From assembly GCA_947627915.1 (NCBI GenBank), contig CANQXT010000005.1, forward strand, positions 1-43,374: DNA of 43,374 nucleotides, written 5' to 3'. The notes below the pieces were generated by a model. It saw nothing but the letters and a program-made list of their open reading frames with translations, was not told where the DNA came from and did no database searches. Position 1 is the first letter of the stretch. Each line of letters begins with the position of its first letter. The stretch comes from an uncultured Bacilli bacterium (GTDB taxonomy: Bacteria > Bacillota_I > Bacilli_A > RF39 > UBA660). A program made the position numbers and the translations under genes. Positions 1-8,400 of the stretch are shown here, piece by piece.

Positions 1-368
1 CCAGTATTAAGATTATTTTTAATACCTGATATCTGATTTTTTAATACTTCTGATAACCTAATAACTCTTTTAGAATTATTCTTTTCTTTCTTATCGTATT
101 TTAAAACAACATAACCATACTTCGATAAACTACTTATACTTTTGGATATTGTTTGCTTACTAACACTAAATAAATTTTTAAAATATTCATTAGTAGTCCA
201 ACAATACCCCTCTTTCTTGCTTAATGACATTATTTCAATTAATAACAATCTTTCAAAAAATGTTAATCTATTATCTCCTAACAAACTAATTGATATAACT
301 AAATTAATAAAATTTTCTATACCTATTCTCTCTTTTTTGATATAAGATTATCTAAGTAAGTGTTCTAT
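1..368 (-). pseudogene. Remnant of helix-turn-helix (replication/plasmid-type) gene, runs off window
   Basis: Read on the minus strand, one frame is open from 326 to the window edge and encodes IGIENFINLVISISLLGDN followed by a winged-helix-like stretch (NLFSVSKQTISKSISSLSKYGYV), the layout of helix-turn-helix proteins found in plasmids, phages and integrative elements. A strong GGAGG site lies at 372-376, but the bases after it read ATAG-AAC where ATG-AAC would give MNTYLDNLISKKRE, and that frame then hits TAG just before the IGIENF frame opens. A lost start codon and a one-base frameshift would explain both. The gene is therefore probably dead, or the assembly has two small errors here. The family assignment rests on the HTH pattern only. 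Confidence 0.45.
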
Positions 369-403
369 TTTCCTCCTTCCTTAACTAGCCTCTTTTAGAA
401 CAC
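360..403. repeat. Inverted repeat around the ribosome binding site of the HTH remnant
   Basis: The 8-bp arms gtgttcta (360-367) and tagaacac (396-403) are perfect complements and enclose the GGAGG of the broken gene to the left. In RNA from the minus strand this would sequester the ribosome binding site; as DNA it could be an operator. No regulator is identified. Confidence 0.35.
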
Positions 404-574
404 GAAAAAAGAACTAGACATATTTAGTCACAACAAAAATACGGGATTAATTCCAATATTTTTAATTAGATAAATATGTGAAGTTCTTTTAATTTGAACT
501 TTAATACATCTATTGTTTCAATCAGGTATTTTCCCTAGTACCTAATATAATTATAGATAATCCCAGATAAATTT
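404..574. other. Intergenic stretch downstream of herA-like gene
   Basis: There is no convincing gene. A weak long-range inverted repeat is visible (aaaagaact at 407-415 with agttctttt at 482-490), plus a short imperfect palindrome near gggattaattcc. I see no clear T-run terminator after the HerA-like gene. Confidence 0.3.
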
Positions 575-2347
575 CTAGCTTTCCCAATTTCTAATTATTT
601 CTTCAAAATTATCTTCATACCATTGTTCTTTCCAAATATCCAAATACATTATATCATTGGATGATGGTTGAGGGTCACAATTATCTATCTTTACTACTGA
701 TGGCATAACAACAGATTCACCAATTAACAAAGCTTCACCTGCACTTAAAGAATTAAGCTTACTTGTTAAATTGCCCAAAGTATCAGGCAATAACCTCTTC
801 ACATAGTTTTGATCATCCGGATTAGTTAATCTCATTGCGAGAAAAGTATTACATTGAGAGAAAATTGTTTCTGATACTTCTGAAGGTCTTTGACTAACAA
901 TAGCTAAAGTTATTCCATACTTTCTTCCCTCTTTTGCTATTCTTTCAATTGAAACTCTAGATGATTTATATTTAGACAAATCACTTTTAGGAACATATTT
1001 ATGAGCTTCTTCAAAAACAAGTAATAAAGGTATTTTTGTATCATTATTTAGTTTTTTATTATAATAAGAAAAATCAAATAATATTCTAGAAATTAAAGAT
1101 ACAGTAATACTTAATACCTCAAAAGGCACACCACTTAAATCAATTATAGTAACATTTGACTTATTGTTGTAACCTGTAAATTCTTTAAGAACATCTTTAA
1201 AAGATATATTCTTAGAATTTTCACCAAATAAAAATTCTAGTCTCTTATCAGTAATTTTATTATAAAATCTATTTATAAACTTGTCGATTGTACCGTCGCT
1301 ATATGTTCCCCTTTTTATTTTTCCGGGAGAAGGCACTTGAAAATCCAATATTTTTTCGAAGTAATCCATATATTTTTCAGACAAATTATTATAACTTTTA
1401 TCGCCTGTAATATACTTTGCTACTAAATCATTCCCGTATTCGTATGTCTCTAACTTTAAGTTTCTTAAACATGTAAGAATATCTGTTACATCAAATTTCA
1501 CAGGAGAATCAAAGTCTATTTTTTCAACATCATTCATACTTAAATCTTTGGAAAATTTTTGTTTATTTAGAGTTATTAAATTTCGTAGTAAAGACGACTG
1601 ATTATAATTATTATTGTCTCCTGAATCTAAAAATAATTCTTCCAATTCATCTCCATTTAACAACCAATAAGGAAGTACTAAATTATCAATATTAATTATA
1701 TTAGCATTTGGAAAAGCAGTAGCATATTCAGAATGTATATCAAAAATAATAATATGTGAATTGTTTGGAGATGAAAATATACTTTTTTTTGCAGTAATAG
1801 CAGTTTGAATTATTTTAGCTATAGTATGTGACTTCCCTGAACCACTTGATCCCACTATAGCTAAATGCTTATTAAAGAATTTATTTCCATTAACACTTAC
1901 TTTTATTTTTTTATTATTTGATAAAGTGCTAAAAGAAAATCTATCATTTTCATTTATACAATCGCTAAAAATTTTATTAATTATATTTTCATTTGCTACT
2001 GAAACTGATTTAGGAGGAATTGACAAAGTATCCCCGCCTCTCGTAAATTTATCATCATATATACTGCCTAATGGTGTTGCCTCTAATATATATCTTCTTT
2101 CAACATCAATATATTTTTGACCAGTTTCATCTATTTTTGTTATTTCAACTAAATCAATTTTAAAATTATCTATTATTGCAATTACAACATATTCATCTTC
2201 ATCTGAATTATCATCCTTTATTTCTAAATAAGATCCAACTTTTAGTTTTTCTTCAGCTGTTTTCCAATCATCCATACTATATACCATAATCTTAACTTTA
2301 TCAGGATTTACAGAAATTACCTCAGCATTTATTTTTCCTTCGTTCAT
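575..2347 (-). CDS. HerA-like ATPase (DUF87/helicase HerA central domain), DUF4297-HerA defence pair
   Basis: This 590-aa protein has a HerA N-terminal beta-barrel-like region (about 1-115) and then a FtsK/HerA RecA-type ATPase core. The Walker A motif GSSGSGKS is at residues 166-173, a conserved IIIFDIHSEY at 199-208, Walker B LLLVFEEAH at 441-449, and the arginine-finger region RIAKEGRKYGI with SQRPSE at 469-490. HerA ATPases form hexameric rings that translocate DNA and partner with nucleases. It starts 20 nt after the DUF4297-like nuclease gene, so the two are co-transcribed, and the set matches the known DUF4297-HerA anti-phage system. Start ATG at 2347 follows a clear RBS (TAGGAGGTAAAAT). 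Length is normal for the family. Confidence 0.88.
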   Translation of the reverse strand: MNEGKINAEVISVNPDKVKIMVYSMDDWKTAEEKLKVGSYLEIKDDNSDEDEYVVIAIIDNFKIDLVEITKIDETGQKYIDVERRYILEATPLGSIYDDKFTRGGDTLSIPPKSVSVANENIINKIFSDCINENDRFSFSTLSNNKKIKVSVNGNKFFNKHLAIVGSSGSGKSHTIAKIIQTAITAKKSIFSSPNNSHIIIFDIHSEYATAFPNANIINIDNLVLPYWLLNGDELEELFLDSGDNNNYNQSSLLRNLITLNKQKFSKDLSMNDVEKIDFDSPVKFDVTDILTCLRNLKLETYEYGNDLVAKYITGDKSYNNLSEKYMDYFEKILDFQVPSPGKIKRGTYSDGTIDKFINRFYNKITDKRLEFLFGENSKNISFKDVLKEFTGYNNKSNVTIIDLSGVPFEVLSITVSLISRILFDFSYYNKKLNNDTKIPLLLVFEEAHKYVPKSDLSKYKSSRVSIERIAKEGRKYGITLAIVSQRPSEVSETIFSQCNTFLAMRLTNPDDQNYVKRLLPDTLGNLTSKLNSLSAGEALLIGESVVMPSVVKIDNCDPQPSSNDIMYLDIWKEQWYEDNFEEIIRNWES

Positions 2348-2367
2348 ATTTTACCTCCTAAACATAT

Positions 2368-3522
2368 CTAATTTAAAATTTTTATTATATCAGACATTTT
2401 ACTTATTTTTATAATATAGCTGTTTTGTAATTCTAATTTTACATACTCGTCAATATAAAATTCATATATTTTTAATAATTCATCATTTAAATATTCAATT
2501 ACTTGGTCTAAATTATCTCTAGTATTTATTATTTTACAACTAATGTTATCTTTAACTAAAAATTTTTTTGTTATAAATTCAACTTTAAATTTACATCCAT
2601 TATATGGACATCCGTCCGTAAATACATAATTTTCAAATATTTTTTCCTTTAACTTTATTAAGCCCTCGCTTGATAAATTTGAAAAGTAAATATATGGAGC
2701 ATGTGATTTAATCATATTGTTTTTTTTATTTACTACATAAAATTTTTTTATTATCTTATGTACACAGTCATATAAATCATTTATATCACTATTTTCGCAA
2801 TTAATTATAAAAATTCTATTATGATCGTTTATATTTTTTTCAAAAAAGTATTGTTTTCTTACAAATTTAAGATATTTATTATATTCCATATTTTTAGAAA
2901 AAAAATCCATAAAAATAAAGGTTGAAGTATTTTTTAAATATCTAATTAATTCATATTTTGTACATTTTCTATTTTGTGGTAGATTATTAACAATAATATT
3001 AATTATATATGATTCTAAACTATAAAAATATATTTCAGCGATATCCTTAGATACTTGAAATTCCTCTTGTATAATTTCAATCAATTCATTAACTTTTTCA
3101 ACATAATTATGTGAGAAAATAACCTTAAAATGTTTTATAAATTGTTCCTTTTGCTCATAAGTAAATGTATAAACTTTTTTATCAATTTTACAATTTAATA
3201 AAACTTTGTCTAACTCTTTAACAGAAGAAAAAGTTAAAATCTCATCTGTTTTGTCTTTAAAACATGTATACAATACATATTCCTTTTGTATAATATTAAA
3301 TTGCTCAAATATCTTAATTACAGCTTCTTTTATTTGACTATTAGTAAAATGCTGTGTAGCTTTATATTTCATTTGATAAATGACTTCATTATCATTAAAA
3401 TCCTGTATATATTCAAAATTAAATTGTTTATTTTTTTCACTAGATTTAAATATTTCAATTAACGATACAATATATTGATAAGAAAATCCTTGAATTGCAA
3501 AGTATCCTCCTTCTTCTAACAT
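2368..3522 (-). CDS. DUF4297/Cap4-type nuclease-domain protein, effector of HerA pair
   Basis: In this 384-aa protein, the N-terminus (GGYFAIQGFSYQYIVSLIEI, then FEYIQDFND and YQMKYKA) fits the DUF4297/Cap4 dsDNA nuclease fold of the PD-(D/E)xK superfamily. Candidate catalytic residues are E37, D44 or E46, and the Q50-x-K52 motif. The remaining ~300 residues are rich in Lys, Asn and Ile and match nothing I recognise; they may form the sensor or HerA-binding part. The next gene is a HerA ATPase, and DUF4297 plus HerA is an established anti-phage combination, so degradation of DNA by a ring-loaded nuclease is the inferred role. Start ATG at 3522 has a consensus AGGAGG site. Base composition is even lower in GC than its neighbours. 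Confidence 0.72.
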   Translation of the reverse strand: MLEEGGYFAIQGFSYQYIVSLIEIFKSSEKNKQFNFEYIQDFNDNEVIYQMKYKATQHFTNSQIKEAVIKIFEQFNIIQKEYVLYTCFKDKTDEILTFSSVKELDKVLLNCKIDKKVYTFTYEQKEQFIKHFKVIFSHNYVEKVNELIEIIQEEFQVSKDIAEIYFYSLESYIINIIVNNLPQNRKCTKYELIRYLKNTSTFIFMDFFSKNMEYNKYLKFVRKQYFFEKNINDHNRIFIINCENSDINDLYDCVHKIIKKFYVVNKKNNMIKSHAPYIYFSNLSSEGLIKLKEKIFENYVFTDGCPYNGCKFKVEFITKKFLVKDNISCKIINTRDNLDQVIEYLNDELLKIYEFYIDEYVKLELQNSYIIKISKMSDIIKILN

Positions 3523-3543
3523 ATAATCCTCCTATCGAAAAAA

Positions 3544-3564
3544 GATATCATATTAAATGATATC
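3544..3564 (-). promoter_or_regulatory. Hairpin at the 5' end of the DUF4297-herA transcript
   Basis: Perfect 8-bp arms gatatcat / atgatatc with a 5-nt loop, followed on the minus strand by TTTTTT just before the RBS of the nuclease gene. It has terminator form and sits immediately downstream of the -10 at 3576-3581. It could end methyltransferase read-through, attenuate the defence operon, or stabilise the mRNA 5' end. Confidence 0.5.
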
Positions 3565-3575
3565 AAAACACTATA

Positions 3576-3584
3576 ATTATATCA
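3576..3584 (-). promoter_or_regulatory. Extended -10 promoter for DUF4297-herA operon
   Basis: The minus strand reads TGATATAAT, an extended -10 (TG-n-TATAAT), 54 nt before the nuclease start codon. It overlaps the last codons of the methyltransferase gene. No good -35 is visible, as is usual for extended -10 promoters. It gives the effector pair a transcript separate from the methylase operon. Confidence 0.45.
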
Positions 3585-4817
3585 TGTTTTATCTTTTTTT
3601 ATATTATTAACACAATATTTGCAAAAAAAATCGTATAAAGCATTTGCAAGACACTTTGCAAATTTTGGCGGAACTGCATTGCCTATCATCTTGAAAGCAT
3701 CACTCCTTGAGCCAATAAATTCAAAATCGTCATCAAAAGATTGAAGCCTTGCTGCTTCTCTTACAGTTATACTTCTAGCTTGTTCTGGATCAGGATGAAT
3801 ATGTCTCAAGCCATCTTTATGAAGATGTGCTACTATCGTTGTACTTGGCTCATCCCAATCTAAAACATGATATTTATGAATATTAGACCATTTACCAGTA
3901 GTTTCATAATATAATTGTTTTATACTTTCAGAGTCATTAAATTTATTCATTTTTTCCACTTTATCAGTAGCCAATTTTTTAAAAATGGCTATATCTCTAA
4001 TACTATGTTGTCTAGATATATGATCGCCATATTTATTATCATAAGAAATGTAACTTACTTTATTTTCATTGATTTTAGGATAAATTTTTGGCAGATCAGA
4101 TATTGCATCTCTTACTGTCATTTTTTTTGATTTATATTTAGGTAAAATGTTTTGATAGAAATCATTTAAAATTGTCTGGATATCTTTTTGATTAAATAAG
4201 TCCTTTCTCACTCCAACAATTATTATTCTTTTTCTATATTGTGGAACCCCGTAATCGCTAACATCAATTATAGCTTGATTAAGTCTTTCTAAAATTTCAT
4301 AACCATTTTTATCAAATTCATCTCTTATTTTTTCAACAATATTTATTCCATTTGGTTTTGCGCTTAATAAACCAGGTACATTTTCAAAAACTATTATAGA
4401 AGGCCTAACTTTTGATACTACTTTTATATAACTTTCAAACAAATAATTTCTATAATCAAAACTCATACCATTATCATCTCTTATTCGACCAGCAATTGAA
4501 TAAGCTTGGCATGGTGGCCCTCCAATAATAAAATCAACTTTTTTATTTTTTAAAATGCTATTTAGTCCTTCATTAATTCCATATTTCGTATCATTCCAAC
4601 CATTAAACAATTCATCTGTTCTTTGTATATCAAAGTTTAAACAAACGCTATTAGAATTTTTTAATTTATATCTGTTATTTAATCTTTTTTCTAAAGTTTT
4701 TAATGGCTTCTTTTCCCATTCTACTGCAGCTAAAATATTATATTTATTTGTTGCCTCAAATCCATCTGATAACCCACCACAACCTGCAAATAAATCTATA
4801 TAATTAATTCTTTTCAT
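3582..4817 (-). CDS. DNA (cytosine-5-)-methyltransferase, first of a pair
   Basis: This is a C5-cytosine DNA methyltransferase (Dcm/HhaI family), about 411 aa from the ATG at 4817. The motifs appear in canonical order: motif I DLFAGCGGLSDGF near the N-terminus, catalytic PPCQ (Cys103), ENV (145-147), QYRKR (193-197), and EAARLQSF...MIGNAVPP at the C-terminus. The variable region between motifs VIII and IX, which holds the target-recognition part, differs from that of the neighbouring methylase. ATG at 4817 is chosen over an upstream TTG because GGTGA lies 6 nt before it. It overlaps the end of the second methylase gene by 14 nt, so translation is coupled. Together with the HNH gene it forms a restriction-modification set. 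Confidence 0.95.
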   Translation of the reverse strand: MKRINYIDLFAGCGGLSDGFEATNKYNILAAVEWEKKPLKTLEKRLNNRYKLKNSNSVCLNFDIQRTDELFNGWNDTKYGINEGLNSILKNKKVDFIIGGPPCQAYSIAGRIRDDNGMSFDYRNYLFESYIKVVSKVRPSIIVFENVPGLLSAKPNGINIVEKIRDEFDKNGYEILERLNQAIIDVSDYGVPQYRKRIIIVGVRKDLFNQKDIQTILNDFYQNILPKYKSKKMTVRDAISDLPKIYPKINENKVSYISYDNKYGDHISRQHSIRDIAIFKKLATDKVEKMNKFNDSESIKQLYYETTGKWSNIHKYHVLDWDEPSTTIVAHLHKDGLRHIHPDPEQARSITVREAARLQSFDDDFEFIGSRSDAFKMIGNAVPPKFAKCLANALYDFFCKYCVNNIKKDKT

Positions 4818-5874
4818 TAGAATCACCAATTATTCTCAATATTTCTTTTGCAACATTATAACTTAAAAGCGGAGGCACCGCATTACCAACTTGCCTATAT
4901 TGCTGAGTTTTATTTCCAATAAAAATAAAATTATCAGGAAAAGATTGTAACCTAGCATTTTCTCTCACAGTTGGTATTCTATTATATTTATAGTGAAAAT
5001 GGTTCCTATGTCCTGTATCAATTGTTTTAGATGGCTTTTTACTATTATATCTTGTCCATGCTTCATTAAATTTTCTACTGGTTCCTACTCCTTTAGGTAA
5101 ATCTTTATAATTTCCTCCATCAGGAACTAATGATATAACTTTCTTTACCTCTTCTGTATGATTTGTGGCAACATGATTATATATTTTATTAGAATTCCTT
5201 CTCATGAATTTTTGATAATCAGTCTTTGCTATATTATCATATTCTTGAATTTCCTTTCCTAAGGTATTTTCTAACGATGGTAAATCACTTATTGCATCTG
5301 AACATGTTACATAATTACTTGCATTGTTTGTTTCTTTAGGAAAACTAACATCCCCAATGTCCTTTCTAATACCTATAAAAAATATTCTTTTTCTAATTTG
5401 TGGCACTCCGTAATCTGGAGCATACAATATTTTTGCTTTAAAATTGTAATTTCCATTTTTTTTAAATTCCGAAATAATTAAATCATAGAATTTGCCACCA
5501 TAAAGTTTTTCTATACTAGGCACATTCTCAATTAAAATGGCCTTTGGTTTAAATTTTTCAGCTGCAATAAACATTGCTTTATATAAACTATTTCTAGGAT
5601 CTTCTACATTTCTACTACCTGTTAAAGAAAAACCTTGACATGGTGGACCCCCTACAATAATATCTACTTTTCTTTTTCCAACTTCTTTTTCTAAAACATT
5701 TATAAACTTCTCATTAAACAAATCCAGATTTAAACCTTTACTATTTGGATGATTTAATTCAAAGGTTTTTAAAGCTGCTTCATCATTATCTACGCCTATA
5801 ATGACATTACAACCAGCTTCAACAAATCCATAAGACAGACCTCCACAGCCACTAAATAAATCAATTACATTCAT
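4804..5874 (-). CDS. DNA (cytosine-5-)-methyltransferase, second of a pair
   Basis: This is a 356-aa C5-cytosine methyltransferase. Motif I is IDLFSGCGGLSYGF at the extreme N-terminus, followed by PPCQ with catalytic Cys79, ENV at 116-118, QIRKR at 159-163, and NARLQSFPDNF...QVGNAVPP at the C-terminus. It lies between the HNH endonuclease (10 nt upstream) and the other methylase (14-nt overlap) in one operon. Two different C5 methylases beside one nuclease are typical of systems that recognise an asymmetric site and need one enzyme per strand. The recognition sequence cannot be read from the protein. Its start ATG at 5874 follows a good AGGAGG-type site. Confidence 0.95.
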   Translation of the reverse strand: MNVIDLFSGCGGLSYGFVEAGCNVIIGVDNDEAALKTFELNHPNSKGLNLDLFNEKFINVLEKEVGKRKVDIIVGGPPCQGFSLTGSRNVEDPRNSLYKAMFIAAEKFKPKAILIENVPSIEKLYGGKFYDLIISEFKKNGNYNFKAKILYAPDYGVPQIRKRIFFIGIRKDIGDVSFPKETNNASNYVTCSDAISDLPSLENTLGKEIQEYDNIAKTDYQKFMRRNSNKIYNHVATNHTEEVKKVISLVPDGGNYKDLPKGVGTSRKFNEAWTRYNSKKPSKTIDTGHRNHFHYKYNRIPTVRENARLQSFPDNFIFIGNKTQQYRQVGNAVPPLLSYNVAKEILRIIGDSNEKN

Positions 5875-5884
5875 GTTGTACCTC

Positions 5885-6874
5885 CTAATTTGTCACTTTT
5901 CTAATACTTCCAGTGTATTTAAACATCCCATATATAACTTCTCTATGGTATTTTAGAAAATCTTTATTTGGCCTAAAAAAAGCATTTTCTGGTAAGAATA
6001 TTCTTTTACCATTAAATTGATTTAAGTACTCACTTTTAACATCTTCATGTACCTTTATAGTGTAATCATCATTTATTGTAAAAAATCCTTTATCAAAAGC
6101 CCAATGCATATCTCTAGACATCGCAATTCCATTTGATGGTAAATTTATTTCGCCATGTGCACGTGGTTTAATATGAGCAGCTTCTAAATTTAATAATTCC
6201 TCATATTCTATACTAATTCCTGTTATAGCACATTTTCTACAATATCCCGTCATAACAAAATCTCTAAATGAACTAGTTGTAAATAAATTCTCAATGTTTT
6301 TAGCACTATCTTTTATTTGATCTATAACTTGATTTGATATTTCTGTTTTAGCATTAGAAAGATCATATTCTTGAATTTCTTGTTCTAAATTAAAAATATC
6401 TCCATCAAACAAAGCGTGCCCACCACCAATTTTGTTTTCCTCTAAAATTTTATCAACAAATTCATATTGCTCTGATTCTTTAGAAATTTTTTTCACAAAA
6501 TATACTTTTTCAAACTCATTTTCATTTACATTCATTCTAGTCATAAAAATAACTATATCATCTTTTTCAAAGAAAAGCTCATTATTTTCCATATCATTAT
6601 TTAAATAAAATCTATATTCATCTCTACCATTAGACAATTTTTTAGTAATCTTATCATTATGATATACAAAATTACAATACACTTTTTTGTTTAAATTTAT
6701 ATTTATAACTGGTAATATTGCATTGTCATTGGTTTGTACAGTAGATAAAGTAGGAAAAAAGCCTTCAGCTATTGCCTTCTTTGATATTAATAAAAACCTT
6801 CCTCTATGTGCTCGTCCTTCGGTAACACTTCCTAATTCATTATGACCTAATTTTTTTATATAAAATTTTCCCAT
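5885..6874 (-). CDS. HNH restriction endonuclease
   Basis: This 329-aa protein has a C-terminal HNH nuclease domain. Zinc-type Cys212 and Cys215 (CRKCAITG) are followed by the ββα-metal core AAHIKPRAHG (His234), SNG (Asn248) and MHWAFDKGFFTI (His257). The N-terminal ~170 residues carry no motif I recognise with confidence; the pattern RDEYRFYLN...KDDIVIF could be a pseudobarrel DNA-binding domain. Flanking by two C5 methylases makes it the restriction subunit. ATG at 6874 is preferred over 6904 because it has AGGAG 7 nt upstream; that RBS overlaps the stop codon of the Fic gene, so the genes are coupled. Confidence 0.88.
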   Translation of the reverse strand: MGKFYIKKLGHNELGSVTEGRAHRGRFLLISKKAIAEGFFPTLSTVQTNDNAILPVININLNKKVYCNFVYHNDKITKKLSNGRDEYRFYLNNDMENNELFFEKDDIVIFMTRMNVNENEFEKVYFVKKISKESEQYEFVDKILEENKIGGGHALFDGDIFNLEQEIQEYDLSNAKTEISNQVIDQIKDSAKNIENLFTTSSFRDFVMTGYCRKCAITGISIEYEELLNLEAAHIKPRAHGEINLPSNGIAMSRDMHWAFDKGFFTINDDYTIKVHEDVKSEYLNQFNGKRIFLPENAFFRPNKDFLKYHREVIYGMFKYTGSIRKVTN

Positions 6875-6884
6875 ATTAATACTC

Positions 6885-7721
6885 CTAAAATAATTCTTTA
6901 ACAATTAAATCTTGTGAATGTAAATTATTATTTTTTCCTAATAATAAATTTTCATAAAATTTAATTAAATAACTTTTATCTTCTTTTATATTTAAATAAT
7001 TATTAAAATAATTACTTCTAACTAATGCATTTCTAAAATAAACTGACTTTTCTTTAAATAATGTATTATCTACTTCATAACCTAAACTAATCAAATATTT
7101 TTCTATAAATAATGCTGTAGTTCTAGTATTTCCTTCTCTAAAAGGATGTACTTGCCAAATATTTGATGAAAAATTAGTTATATTATTAATTACTTCAACA
7201 ATACTCATATCTTTATAATTCTTTTCTTTTTCTAATGATATATCATACTCTAATGATTCATTCAGAGTTTTACAATCTCCATAAGCTACCGAATCATTAT
7301 TTAATATTTTTTCATGTTTAGAAAAATCTATTTTTCTAAATTCTCCAGCAAATTCATAAACATCTTGAAATAAATATTTATGAACATATTTTAAATAATC
7401 CACAGATAGTTCAAAATTATCAATTTGCAATAATTCTACAATTCTAGTAGAAACTAAATCACATTCCATTTCATTATGATTTATATCGTTTTGTTTTTCT
7501 TTTTCAATATAGTATTCTTTTAAATCTTTTTCTACTTGTTCTATAGTAAGATTTCCTTCTACATTATCACTAACAAGTCTTTCAAAATACTTAGAAGGTT
7601 TTAAATTATCTACTTCTTGAAGACCTATAGCCATATCCCATTGTAGTTGTTTAACATAACCATCAGGTTTTACTTCTTCAGTATATTCTACATTACTAGA
7701 ATCTAAATCTTTTTCACTCAT
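6885..7721 (-). CDS. Fic/DOC family protein with internal inhibitory-type motif
   Basis: This is a 278-aa Fic-fold protein. The Fic motif is HPFREGNTRTTA (about 192-203), compared with the canonical HxFx(D/E)GN(G/K)RxxR. The catalytic His and the first Arg are kept, but the last Arg is Ala and the G/K position is Thr. An upstream helix contains SDNVEG (about 51-56), which fits the (S/T)xxxE(G/N) inhibitory motif of VbhA-type Fic antitoxin modules. Fic enzymes usually transfer AMP or another nucleotide moiety to protein hydroxyls; whether this one does is uncertain given the altered motif. It follows the AbiEi-like gene by 12 nt. ATG at 7721 is chosen for its spacing from GGAGG. Confidence 0.88.
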   Translation of the reverse strand: MSEKDLDSSNVEYTEEVKPDGYVKQLQWDMAIGLQEVDNLKPSKYFERLVSDNVEGNLTIEQVEKDLKEYYIEKEKQNDINHNEMECDLVSTRIVELLQIDNFELSVDYLKYVHKYLFQDVYEFAGEFRKIDFSKHEKILNNDSVAYGDCKTLNESLEYDISLEKEKNYKDMSIVEVINNITNFSSNIWQVHPFREGNTRTTALFIEKYLISLGYEVDNTLFKEKSVYFRNALVRSNYFNNYLNIKEDKSYLIKFYENLLLGKNNNLHSQDLIVKELF

Positions 7722-7733
7722 TCTCAATACCTC

Positions 7734-8327
7734 CTATCTTACTGCATAATCAACTAAAGTACTAACTTTATCATAGATATTAAAAGTTTTTGAATATTCT
7801 AACAATTTATCTATATCTTTTTCCTTACTTTTAAAATATTCATGTAGTATATTATTTTGAAGTTCTAAATCAAAATCATTACTTCTTAATATGTCACAAA
7901 TACATCTCTCAATATTATAAACTTTGATAGGATTGTGAAATATATCTTCAACTTCTATAACTCCAATATTATAATATTTGTCTGATATATAATGTACTTT
8001 ATAATTTCCTAATACTCGCTTTTTATTATTAATAGTTACTTCTTTCACTTGAGGTTCTCTATATATGTATCCCAAAATATTTAAAGCTGTTTTGTATGAA
8101 AAGATTGCCGACGGATATCTTAATTGAAAAATATATTCATCATCTTCTAATAATTCACTATCCATATAAATGCCATGAGAAACTTTTTTTATAAGTCCAC
8201 TATCTACATACTTTTTTATTAATGGCTTGCTAATATTTAAATTTAAAAAATCCGATGTTAGTATATACCCATGATTACTGTCTAAAAAATTTTTAATTTT
8301 ACTCTCATTATCCATAGCAATCATCAT
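7734..8327 (-). CDS. AbiEi-like winged-helix antitoxin-type protein
   Basis: This 197-aa protein resembles the AbiEi antitoxin family of type IV toxin-antitoxin systems. An N-terminal winged helix (about 10-60, with LISGDFLNL-like spacing and GLIKKVSHGIYMD) is followed by the AbiEi-like middle part (RYPSAIFSYKTALNILGY, then NIERCICDILR). AbiEi proteins repress their own operon and usually pair with an AbiEii nucleotidyltransferase; here the partner is a Fic protein, again a nucleotide-transfer enzyme. It is the first gene of the operon. The start could be 8327, 8324 or the ATG at 8315; no clear ribosome binding site separates them, and the promoter lies only ~20 nt upstream. Confidence 0.78.
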   Translation of the reverse strand: MMIAMDNESKIKNFLDSNHGYILTSDFLNLNISKPLIKKYVDSGLIKKVSHGIYMDSELLEDDEYIFQLRYPSAIFSYKTALNILGYIYREPQVKEVTINNKKRVLGNYKVHYISDKYYNIGVIEVEDIFHNPIKVYNIERCICDILRSNDFDLELQNNILHEYFKSKEKDIDKLLEYSKTFNIYDKVSTLVDYAVR

Positions 8328-8343
8328 TTACTTTCATAACAAA

Positions 8344-8372
8344 ATTATAACATTTTATTGCAAATTAGTAAA
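8344..8372 (-). promoter_or_regulatory. Promoter of the AbiEi-Fic-RM operon
   Basis: On the minus strand: -35 TTTACT (8367-8372), a 17-bp spacer, and -10 TATAAT with extended TG (8344-8349). It lies 17 nt before the first candidate start codon, so the leader is short. It is the obvious place for AbiEi-type autoregulation. Confidence 0.6.
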
Positions 8373-8400
8373 TGCAATTTAATAAAAAAAACCTATTTTT

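Noticed and set aside
407-490. Inverted repeat aaaagaact/agttctttt as a terminator of the HerA-like gene
   Set aside because: The loop is 66 nt and no T-run follows the right arm on the minus strand; such 9-bp matches are expected by chance in AT-rich DNA.
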